Source: Pelomonas sp051857475 (lineage in GTDB: Bacteria > Pseudomonadota > Gammaproteobacteria > Burkholderiales > Burkholderiaceae_C). Taken from it: DNA of 64,000 nt. The notes beneath the pieces were generated by a model. That model was not told the DNA's origin and ran no database searches. It saw nothing but the letters and a program-made list of their open reading frames with translations. The number at the start of each line of letters is the position of its first letter. Position 1 is the stretch's first letter. Location: positions 682,001-746,000 of the forward strand of contig NZ_JBPZGZ010000003.1 in assembly GCF_051857475.1 (NCBI RefSeq). The letters are read 5' to 3'. The translations under genes were made by a program, and so were the position numbers. Shown here in pieces: positions 57,614 through 64,000 of the stretch.

Positions 57614-58545
57614 ACACGCAAGTCGTCCGCGACTATCTGCTGGGTCTGCAGCAGCGCATCGTCAGCGCGCTGGAGGCGGCCGACGGCAATGCCTTCATGA
57701 GCGACGGCTGGACGCGCGAGCCGGGCGGCCGGCTGGAAGGCGACGGCCTGTCACGCCTCATCGAGGGCGGCTCGGTGTTCGAGCGCGGCGGCGTCAACTT
57801 CTCGCATGTGAAGGGGCGCGTGCTGCCGCCTTCGGCCACCCAGCACCGACCCGAACTGGCCGGCGCGCCTTTCGAGGCCCTGGGCGTGTCCCTCGTGCTG
57901 CACCCGCACAACCCCTTTGTGCCGACGGTGCACATGAATGTGCGCGCCTTCATCGCTCTGCCGCCGGATGCGCCGGCCGTGACCTGGTTTGGCGGCGGCA
58001 TGGACCTGACGCCTTATTACGGCTACGAACGCGACGCCCAGCATTTCCACCGCACCTGTCGCGACGCGCTGGCGCCGCATGGTGCGGAGCTGCATCCGAA
58101 GTTCAAGGCCTGGTGCGACGACTACTTCTTCCTGAAGCACCGCCAGGAGCCGCGCGGCATCGGCGGCATCTTCTTCGACGACTTCGCCGATGGGGGCTTC
58201 GACGCCGGCTTTGCGTTGATGCGCTCGGTGGGCGACGCCTTCCTGCAGGCTTATCTGCCCATCCTCGAGCGCCGCCAGGGCTATGCCTATGGCGAGCGCG
58301 AGCGCGACTTCCAGGCCTACCGGCGCGGCCGCTATGTCGAGTTCAACCTGGTGTGGGATCGCGGCACGCTGTTCGGCCTGCAGTCGGGCGGCCGCACCGA
58401 GTCCATCCTGATGTCCATGCCGCCGCAGGTGAAGTGGCGCTACGACTGGACGCCCGAGGCGGGCACGCCCGAGGCGCGGCTGTACAGCGACTTCCTGCGC
58501 CCCCGGGACTGGGCCGAAGAGACGCCGACCGCACTATGGCTGTAA
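57610..58545 (+). CDS. hemF: Oxygen-dependent coproporphyrinogen III oxidase
   Basis: Oxidative decarboxylation of coproporphyrinogen III to protoporphyrinogen IX in heme synthesis; it needs O2 and no cofactor. The 311-residue product has NPFVPTVHMNVRAFIA, TWFGGGMDLTPYYGYERDAQ, HFHRTCRDALAPHGAELHPK and FKAWCDDYFFLKHRQEPRGI then GGIFFDDFADGGFD. These are the family's conserved His/Asp/Arg blocks. Its start overlaps the acyltransferase stop (ATGA) and its end overlaps nadD by 10 bp. The aerobic enzyme implies oxygen-respiring growth. Confidence 0.98.
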   Translation: MNTQVVRDYLLGLQQRIVSALEAADGNAFMSDGWTREPGGRLEGDGLSRLIEGGSVFERGGVNFSHVKGRVLPPSATQHRPELAGAPFEALGVSLVLHPHNPFVPTVHMNVRAFIALPPDAPAVTWFGGGMDLTPYYGYERDAQHFHRTCRDALAPHGAELHPKFKAWCDDYFFLKHRQEPRGIGGIFFDDFADGGFDAGFALMRSVGDAFLQAYLPILERRQGYAYGERERDFQAYRRGRYVEFNLVWDRGTLFGLQSGGRTESILMSMPPQVKWRYDWTPEAGTPEARLYSDFLRPRDWAEETPTALWL

Positions 58546-59129
58546 AGCTCGCCATCTTCGGCGGGAGTTTCGACCCGCCCCATCTCGGTCACCTGGCCTT
58601 CGCCCGCTTCGCGCTGGACGCGCTGGCGCCGGACCAACTCGTCTGGCTGCCCGCGGGCCGGCAATGGCAGAAGCCCGACCAGGTCATGGCTGCCGCCGTG
58701 CACCGCTCGAGCATGATCCGCCGCCTCATCGCCGGCGAGCCACGCTTTGTGCTGGACGATCGCGAGCTGCATCGCCGCGGTCCCAGCTTCACGGCCGATA
58801 CCCTGCGAGAATTCGCCGGCCAGAACCCGGGCGCCGAGTTGATGTTCCTGATCGGCCAGGACCAGTACGGGCGCCTGCCGAGCTGGTACCAGGTGGAGAC
58901 GGTCACCGCGCTGGCGACCCTGGTCGTCGTGCCGCGTGCCGGCGAGGCCGTCGTCACGCCGCCGGGCCTGCCGGCCCATCGCCTGCAGGTGCTGGCCCTG
59001 CCCGATTTACCCCTTTCGTCCACCGCCGTACGCGACGCCGTCGCGCGTGGCGAGGACATCAGCCCCATGGTGGGCGCCGAGGTGGCGAGCTATATTGCCT
59101 CGCACCGCCTCTACGAGAAGAAGCACTGA
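58536..59129 (+). CDS. nadD: Nicotinate-nucleotide adenylyltransferase
   Basis: Makes deamido-NAD from nicotinate mononucleotide and ATP. The 197-residue product starts MAVKLAIFGGSFDPPHLGHL, with GGSFDPPHxGH (9-19). It has FLIGQDQYGRLPSWYQVETV and the LSSTAVRDAVARGEDISPMV motif. The ATG at 58536 lies inside the end of hemF in another frame and gives the family N-terminus. rsfS follows directly, the usual nadD-rsfS-rlmH order. Confidence 0.97.
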   Translation: MAVKLAIFGGSFDPPHLGHLAFARFALDALAPDQLVWLPAGRQWQKPDQVMAAAVHRSSMIRRLIAGEPRFVLDDRELHRRGPSFTADTLREFAGQNPGAELMFLIGQDQYGRLPSWYQVETVTALATLVVVPRAGEAVVTPPGLPAHRLQVLALPDLPLSSTAVRDAVARGEDISPMVGAEVASYIASHRLYEKKH

Positions 59130-59828
59130 ATGGACATCCGCAAGCTGCAACGCGCCATCGTCGATGGCCTCGAAGACGTGAAGGCCCAGAACATCGTCGT
59201 GTTCAACACCGAGCATCTGTCGCCGCTGTTCGAGCGCGTCATCATCGCCTCGGGCACGAGCAACCGGCAGACCAAGGCCCTCGCGTCCAGCGTGCGTGAA
59301 ACGGTCAAGGGCCGCGGCATGCAGGTCATGCGTACCGAGGGCGAGGACAACGGTGAATGGATCATCGTGGACTGCGGCGCCGCCGTCGTGCACGTGATGC
59401 AGCCCGCCATCCGCGACTACTACCACCTCGAGGAAATCTGGGGCGACAAGCCGGTCAAGATCAAGGTCGGCAGCGGCGAGGTCAAGCTCGTGAAGGCTTC
59501 GGAAGAACCGGCGCCGGCCAAGAAGGCCGCACCTGCGAAGAAGGCTGCAGCACCTGCGAAGAAGGCCCCGGCGGCCAAGAAGGCGGCGCCTGCCGCCAAG
59601 AAGCCCGCCGCCAAGAAGGCGCCGAGCCGTGTCGTGGGCGCCCAGACGCCGGCGGCCAAGACCGTCAAGGTCGGCGCTGCCAAGCCTGCCGCCAAAAAGC
59701 CCGCGGCCAAGAAGACGCCGGTCAAGACCACGGTCGGCGTGAAGAAGGCCGCACCCGCCAAGACGGCGGCCGCCAAGGTCGTCGCCAAGAAAGCCCCGGC
59801 CAAGAAGACGGCTGCCAAGAAGGGCTGA
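59130..59828 (+). CDS. rsfS: Ribosome silencing factor RsfS with long basic Ala/Lys/Pro tail
   Basis: RsfS binds ribosomal protein uL14 and blocks 30S-50S joining in starved cells. Residues 1-115 are a standard RsfS domain: LQRAIVDGLEDVKAQNIVVF, VIIASGTSNRQTKALASSVR, GEDNGEWIIVDCGAAVVHVM and RDYYHLEEIWGD. Residues about 123-232 are an unusual tail of PAKKA/AAKKP-type repeats resembling histone H1 or Hc1-like proteins. Such tails bind nucleic acid non-specifically. The domain is normally about 105-130 residues, so the protein is nearly doubled. It starts one base after nadD and overlaps rlmH by one base. Confidence 0.96.
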   Translation: MDIRKLQRAIVDGLEDVKAQNIVVFNTEHLSPLFERVIIASGTSNRQTKALASSVRETVKGRGMQVMRTEGEDNGEWIIVDCGAAVVHVMQPAIRDYYHLEEIWGDKPVKIKVGSGEVKLVKASEEPAPAKKAAPAKKAAAPAKKAPAAKKAAPAAKKPAAKKAPSRVVGAQTPAAKTVKVGAAKPAAKKPAAKKTPVKTTVGVKKAAPAKTAAAKVVAKKAPAKKTAAKKG

Positions 59829-60295
59829 TGCGCCTTTTTCTCGTCGCCGTGGGCCAGCGCCAGCCGGCCTGGGCCGACACGGCCTATGAAGACTTCGCCA
59901 AGCGCTTTCCGCCCGAGCTCAAGCTCGAGCTGAAGGCCGTCAAGGCCGAGACGCGCGGCAGCAAGACGGCCGAGCAGCTGATGGCGGCCGAGGCGGCGCG
60001 CATCGAGGCCGCCTTGCCGAAAGGCGTGCGCCGCATCATCCTGGACGAGCGCGGCGAGCGTCGCACCTCGGTGCAACTGGCCGAACGCCTCAAGCTGTGG
60101 ATGGGTGAGGGCCGTGACGCGGCGCTGGTCATTGGTGGGCCGGATGGCCTGCACCCCGACCTCAAGGCGACGGCCGACGAGACGCTGCGCCTGTCCGACC
60201 TGACCCTGCCCCATGCCTTTGCCCGCGTGCTGCTGGCGGAGGGCTTGTACCGCGCCTGGACGGTCACCACCGGTCACCCGTATCACCGTGAATAA
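59828..60295 (+). CDS. rlmH: 23S rRNA (pseudouridine1915-N3)-methyltransferase
   Basis: SPOUT-class methyltransferase acting on pseudouridine 1915 in helix 69 of assembled 70S ribosomes. The 155-residue product starts MRLFLVAVGQRQPAWADTAY, with EDFAKRFPPELKLELKAVKA, IILDERGERRTSVQLAERLK, the SAM-knot VIGGPDGLHPDLKATADETL, and the C-terminal end LYRAWTVTTGHPYHRE. Length and motifs are standard. The ATG overlaps the rsfS stop by one base and its 3' end overlaps maf by 8 bp. Confidence 0.97.
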   Translation: MRLFLVAVGQRQPAWADTAYEDFAKRFPPELKLELKAVKAETRGSKTAEQLMAAEAARIEAALPKGVRRIILDERGERRTSVQLAERLKLWMGEGRDAALVIGGPDGLHPDLKATADETLRLSDLTLPHAFARVLLAEGLYRAWTVTTGHPYHRE

Positions 60296-60890
60296 CTTGG
60301 TCTACCTCGCCTCGCAAAGCCCGCGCCGCCGCCAGCTGCTGGAGCAGATCGGCATCCGGCATGAGTTGCTGCTGCCGGGCGCCGACGAGGATGCCGAGGC
60401 GTTGGAAGCCGTGCAGGCGGACGAGCTGCCCGAGACCTATTGCGCCCGCGTCACGGCTGCCAAGCTCGATGCGGCGCTGGCGCGTCTGGCCGCACGCGGC
60501 CTGCCGCCGGCACCCATCCTGTGCGCCGACACGACGGTGGCCGTGGACAACCTCATCCTCGGCAAGCCCGAGAGCGATGCCGACGCGGCCCGCATGCTGG
60601 GCCTGATGTCGGGCCGCACGCACAGGGTCATCACGGCCGTGGCCGTGGCGGACGCGAGCCGCCGCGCGGCGACGTTGAACGTCTCGCAGGTCGAGTTCGC
60701 GCCGCTGTCGGCCGCCCAGATCGAGCGCTACGTCGCCAGCCGGGAACCCTTCGGCAAGGCCGGCGCCTATGCGATTCAAAGTCAGGCAGCGGCCTGGATC
60801 GTGAAGATTGCCGGCAGCTACTCAGGCATCATGGGGTTGCCCCTCTATGAGACGGCCCAGCTGTTGGACAAATTTGGCTTTGAGTTTTGA
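60288..60890 (+). CDS. Maf-family nucleotide pyrophosphatase
   Basis: House-cleaning enzyme of 200 residues that hydrolyses non-canonical or canonical NTPs, preventing their incorporation. The Maf signature is VYLASQSPRRRQLLEQIGI, with ILCADTTVAVDNLILGKPES, ARMLGLMSGRTHRVITAVAV and KAGAYAIQSQAAAWIVKIAG then SYSGIMGLPLYETAQLL. This fits the dTTP/UTP (YhdE-like) branch, inferred from motifs. The start is GTG 60288, within the end of rlmH, matching the family start better than an upstream ATG. Confidence 0.95.
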   Translation: MNNLVYLASQSPRRRQLLEQIGIRHELLLPGADEDAEALEAVQADELPETYCARVTAAKLDAALARLAARGLPPAPILCADTTVAVDNLILGKPESDADAARMLGLMSGRTHRVITAVAVADASRRAATLNVSQVEFAPLSAAQIERYVASREPFGKAGAYAIQSQAAAWIVKIAGSYSGIMGLPLYETAQLLDKFGFEF

Positions 60891-60952
60891 CGCTTGAGTT
60901 TTGATGCATGCCGCTCCGGCCGGCGGCAAGCATCAGCATTCAAGGATGAGAG

Positions 60953-62437
60953 ATGGAAGACATCCTGATCAACTGGTCACCGCAGGAGACGCGAGTGGCC
61001 GTGGTCGAGAACGGCGCGGTGCAGGAGCTGCACATCGAGCGCACGTTGGAGCGGGGCCTGGTCGGCAACGTCTATCTCGGCAAGGTCGTGCGCGTGCTTC
61101 CGGGCATGCAGTCGGCTTTCATCGACATCGGCCTGGAGCGGGCAGCATTCCTGCACGTGGCCGACCTGCACAGCGCCTCGCAGTTCGGCCATGGCCGACA
61201 CCAGAACGCCGACGCGCCGCCCACGCCCATCGAGCGCCTCGTCTTCGAAGGCCAGCCGCTGACGGTGCAGGTCATCAAGGACCCGATCGGCACCAAGGGC
61301 GCGCGTCTTTCCAGCCAGATCAGCGTTGCCGGGCGCATGCTGGTCTATCTGCCGCAGGACGAGCACATCGGCATCAGCCAGAAGATCGGTTCGCCGGAGA
61401 CGCGTGAGGCCTTGCGCGCGCGCATGGTGGCCCTGGTGGGCACCAAGGAGCAGGGCGGTGGTGGTGGCTTCATCCTGCGCACGAATGCGGAAGACGCCTC
61501 CGATGAGGAGCTGGCCGCCGACATCGCCTATCTGCGCAAGACCTGGCAGCAGATCCGCGCAGGTGCGCTGACGACGCCGCCGGCCAGCCTGCTGCACCAG
61601 GACCTGAGCCTGGTCGAGCGCGTGCTGCGCGACCTGACCAGCGAGCGCACCGGCTCCATCCGCATCGACTCCAAGATGCAGTACGACGTGCTGCGCGGCT
61701 TCGGCGAGACCTTCATGCCGGCCGCCACGGCCAAGCTGGAGCATTACCGCGGCGAGCGGCCCATCTTCGACTTGTGCAATGTCGACGCCGAGATCGCACG
61801 CGCGCTGGCGCGCAAGGTGGAATTGAAGTCGGGCGGGTCGCTGGTCTTCGACCAGACCGAGGCGATGACGACCATCGACGTCAACACCGGCGGCTTCGTC
61901 GGCGCCAAGAACTTCGACGACACCATCTTCAAGACCAACCTCGAGGCGGCCGGCGCGATCGCCCGCCAGCTGCGCCTGAGGAATCTCGGCGGCATCATCA
62001 TCGTCGACTTCATCGACATGACGCGCGAGGAGCACAAGACGGCCGTGCTGGCCGAGTTCCGCAAGCAGCTGGGGCGCGACCGCACCAAGGTCACGGTGGG
62101 TGGCTTCACCCAGCTCGGCCTGGTGGAGATGACGAGGAAGCGCACGCGCGAGTCGCTGGCCCGCATGCTCTGCGAGCCCTGCCCGACCTGCGAGGGCCGC
62201 GGCCAGGTGAAGACGGCGCGCTCGGTCTGCTACGACATCCTGCGCGAGATCCTGCGCGAGGCGCGCCAGTTCTCGCCGCGCGAGTTCCGCGTCGTGGCGG
62301 CCGCCAATGTCGTCGAGATGATGCTGGACGAAGAGAGCGCCCATCTGGCCGGCCTGTCCGACTTCATCGGCAAGCCCATCTCGCTGACGGCCGAGCCGAC
62401 CAACCAGACCGAGCATTACGACATCGTCTTGTTGTGA
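60953..62437 (+). CDS. rng: Ribonuclease G
   Basis: Endoribonuclease that matures 16S rRNA 5' ends and degrades some mRNAs. The 494-residue product starts MEDILINWSPQETRVAVVEN. The S1 domain has GLVGNVYLGKVVRVLPGMQS with AFIDIGLERAAFLHVADL. The DNase-I-like catalytic part has TIDVNTGGFVGAKNFDDTIF and LGGIIIVDFIDMTREEHKTA. The Zn-link CEPCPTCEGRGQV follows. Lack of the long RNase E C-terminus and the NWSP start identify RNase G. It lies 62 bp after maf with an AAGGATGAG ribosome site. Confidence 0.97.
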   Translation: MEDILINWSPQETRVAVVENGAVQELHIERTLERGLVGNVYLGKVVRVLPGMQSAFIDIGLERAAFLHVADLHSASQFGHGRHQNADAPPTPIERLVFEGQPLTVQVIKDPIGTKGARLSSQISVAGRMLVYLPQDEHIGISQKIGSPETREALRARMVALVGTKEQGGGGGFILRTNAEDASDEELAADIAYLRKTWQQIRAGALTTPPASLLHQDLSLVERVLRDLTSERTGSIRIDSKMQYDVLRGFGETFMPAATAKLEHYRGERPIFDLCNVDAEIARALARKVELKSGGSLVFDQTEAMTTIDVNTGGFVGAKNFDDTIFKTNLEAAGAIARQLRLRNLGGIIIVDFIDMTREEHKTAVLAEFRKQLGRDRTKVTVGGFTQLGLVEMTRKRTRESLARMLCEPCPTCEGRGQVKTARSVCYDILREILREARQFSPREFRVVAAANVVEMMLDEESAHLAGLSDFIGKPISLTAEPTNQTEHYDIVLL

Positions 62438-62729
62438 GCCCCTCGCCTGGCCTCGCCGCGCTGAACGCAGGCGAGTCCAATCGGTCTTGCAGACCGCGCT
62501 GTGGCAGACGCCGCAGCTCTTCAGCAGGCACATGCCGCCCACTGGGCGCCATGGGTCCGGCTTCAGCCCCCGCGGGGACGGCGATGCACGTGGCATAGAG
62601 CCCCGTGCACATCGCCCGCGGGCCAGCTTGGGAGCGGCCCGGCGCTTTCCCGCGTTGTAAAAACCGTGTGACGGGGATGCGGCCTTGTCCGACGTTACAA
62701 CTTGCGCAGCTGCGGCAAAATCGCGCGCC
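62438..62729. other. Non-coding stretch between rng and tolB
   Basis: About 290 bp with no supported gene. Inverted repeats are visible: gcgatg..cacg near 62581 against cgtgcacatcgc at 62604-62615, and gttgtaa (62654-62660) against ttacaac (62695-62701) close to tolB. A minus-strand frame across 62460-62560 would encode the Cys-rich string MCLLKSCGVCHSAVCK, but it runs on antisense to rng without a supported start or end. The tolB promoter must lie here; no clear -35/-10 pair was recognised. Confidence 0.6.
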
Positions 62730-64000
62730 ATGCTCGCATCTCCTGCAAACGTCTCCCGCCGCCGCAGCCTTGCGGCCCTCGCCGCTCTGGGCGCTGGCCC
62801 CACGCTCGCCCAGGTCCGCATCGACATCGCCGGCTATGGCGGTTCGCGCTACCCCATGGCCATCGTCGACTTCCGCGACGATGGCAAGGTCTCGACCCAG
62901 CCCATCGCGGCCATCGTGCGGGCCGACCTGGAGCGCAGCGGGCTGTTCCGCAGCGTCGACGCGCCGCCCGGCCTGAGCGAGACGAGCGTCCCCGCCTGGG
63001 CCGACTGGAAGGCGCGTCAGGCCGATGCCCTGGTCGCCGGGTCGGTCAACCGCCTCGCCGATGGCCGGCTGGACATCCGCTTCAAGCTCTGGGATGTGGC
63101 CAAGGGCACCGAGCTCGTCGGCCAGGCCCAGGCCGTGCATCCCGACGATGCACGCCTCGCGGCCCACCGCATCGCCGACACCATCTACGAAAAGCTCATC
63201 GGCGACAAGGGCGTGTTCGCGACGCGCATGGCCTATGTGACCAAGGCCGGCCCGCGCTACAGCCTTGTCGTTGCCGACGCGGACGGCGAGGGCGCCAAGG
63301 TGGCGCTGACCAGTCCCGAGCCCATCATCTCGCCGGCCTGGGCGCCCAATGGCCGCGAGCTGGCCTATGTGAGCTTCGAGAGCCGCAAAGCCACCGTGCG
63401 CATCCAGGACGTGCTGACCGGTGGCCGCCGCGTGCTGGCCGACTTCAAGGGCACCAACAGCGCGCCGGCCTGGTCGCCCGATGGCCAGCAGCTGGTGCTC
63501 AGCCTGTCGCGCGAAGGCGGTACCCAGCTTTTTGTCATCAACCGTGACGGCTCGGGCCTGCGCCGCCTGACGCAAAGCGGGGCCATCGACACCGAGGCCT
63601 GCTATGCGCCCGACGGCAGCAAGATCTATTTCGTCAGCGACCGCGGCGGCGGCCCGCAGATCTACCGCATGGCGGCCAGCGGTGGCAGCGCCGAGCGCGT
63701 GACCTTCAGCGGCAACTACAACATCAGCCCCGCCATCAGCCCCGATGGCCGCACCATGGCCTACATCACGCGGACCAGCGGCGCCTTCCGCCTGTCGGTG
63801 ATGGACCTGGGCACCGGCCAGTCCCAGCAGATCAGCGAGGCCAACGACGACGAGAGTCCGGCCTTCGCGCCCAACGGCAAGCTCATCGTCTACGCCAGCC
63901 GCGCCGGCGGCAAGGAGGTGCTGATGACGACGACGCTGGACGGCAAGATCAAGACCCCCTTGCTCGTGACCCTGGTGGAAGTGCGTGAACCCACCTGGGG
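62730..64000 (+). CDS. tolB: Tol-Pal system protein TolB, 3' end beyond the window
   Basis: Periplasmic beta-propeller that links Pal to the Tol complex for outer-membrane constriction and is also a colicin/phage entry factor. 423 codons are visible. The signal peptide is SRRRSLAALAALGAGPTLAQ, the N-terminal domain has VRIDIAGYGGSRYPMAIVDF, and propeller repeats such as SPAWAPNGRELAYVSFESRK, SPDGQQLVLSLSREGGTQLF and SPDGRTMAYITRTSGAFRL follow. No stop is seen before the edge, consistent with the usual about 430 residues. Upstream is rng, not tolA, so tolB is not directly attached to tolQRA here. Confidence 0.95.
   Translation, partial: MLASPANVSRRRSLAALAALGAGPTLAQVRIDIAGYGGSRYPMAIVDFRDDGKVSTQPIAAIVRADLERSGLFRSVDAPPGLSETSVPAWADWKARQADALVAGSVNRLADGRLDIRFKLWDVAKGTELVGQAQAVHPDDARLAAHRIADTIYEKLIGDKGVFATRMAYVTKAGPRYSLVVADADGEGAKVALTSPEPIISPAWAPNGRELAYVSFESRKATVRIQDVLTGGRRVLADFKGTNSAPAWSPDGQQLVLSLSREGGTQLFVINRDGSGLRRLTQSGAIDTEACYAPDGSKIYFVSDRGGGPQIYRMAASGGSAERVTFSGNYNISPAISPDGRTMAYITRTSGAFRLSVMDLGTGQSQQISEANDDESPAFAPNGKLIVYASRAGGKEVLMTTTLDGKIKTPLLVTLVEVREPTW

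Noticed and set aside
57522..59129. A single 535-codon frame covering hemF and nadD, suggesting a fusion protein.
   Set aside because: Only the last 197 codons are a real protein (NadD); the first part is hemF read out of frame. HemF itself is complete in its own frame at 57610-58545.

Overview
This window is GC-rich bacterial chromosome with tightly packed genes. The gene content points to a betaproteobacterium of the order Burkholderiales, most likely near the Roseateles/Mitsuaria/Rubrivivax group. Supporting signs are the DUF4148, DUF3460, DUF1841 and VF530 small proteins, the flgBCDE/flgA/flgMN arrangement, a yebC-purD-acyltransferase-hemF-nadD-rsfS-rlmH-maf-rng run, and an FMN riboswitch in front of a type II lumazine synthase. 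The placement is inferred from family knowledge, not from a database search. I saw no rRNA, tRNA, CRISPR array, transposase, integrase or phage gene.

Layout. (1) 1-4.55 kb: flagellar genes. flgB-C-D-E run leftward and leave the window inside flgE; flgA, flgM and flgN run rightward, with a good sigma-28 promoter before flgM and a strong terminator after flgN. (2) 4.56-6.1 kb: a short-chain dehydrogenase and a TetR repressor, each preceded by the same palindromic operator. (3) 6.1-13.2 kb, leftward: a DUF4148 secreted protein, a DUF1841 protein, a divergent sirtuin, a KefC-like K+/H+ antiporter with its KefF-like partner, an outer-membrane barrel protein, and an OmpR-type two-component pair. 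(4) 13.2-20.6 kb: housekeeping functions (MaoC-type hydratase, DUF808 membrane protein, scpA, metG, minCDE). The longest non-coding stretch, 18056-18646, lies here. (5) 20.6-28.4 kb: VF530, an acyltransferase, two tandem serine hydrolases, a ferredoxin, the FMN riboswitch with ribH2, a YgjP-type metalloprotease, dusC, an NTF2-like protein and a DUF899 protein. (6) 28.4-39.2 kb: regulators and stress or peptidase functions, including a winged-helix/NB-ARC regulator divergent from a DUF4242 gene, 1-Cys peroxiredoxin, a GlxA-type regulator divergent from a rhodanese, a DPP-IV-like peptidase, SUI1, a membrane AraC regulator and an S41 peptidase. A compositionally odd orphan gene then follows an attC-like palindrome. 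(7) 39.3-54.9 kb: a class V aminotransferase, dbpA, glnS, membrane and unknown proteins, a LytS/LytTR pair, a chemoreceptor, and an operon of a HerA-like ATPase, a DUF3142 protein and a 757-residue secreted protein. (8) 55-64 kb: the yebC to rng housekeeping run, with mostly overlapping genes, and the start of tolB at the right edge.

Most of the region is core genome. The places most worth a second look are the paired TetR operators; the KefFC-sirtuin cluster; the riboswitch with a visible CCCTGA pairing element; the tandem serine hydrolases; the attC-like element with its orphan gene; the 15-bp perfect inverted repeat touching the start codon of a small possible DNA-binding protein; the HerA/DUF3142/solenoid operon; and RsfS carrying a long histone-H1-like Lys/Ala/Pro tail. 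No clearly novel defence or mobile system is visible.
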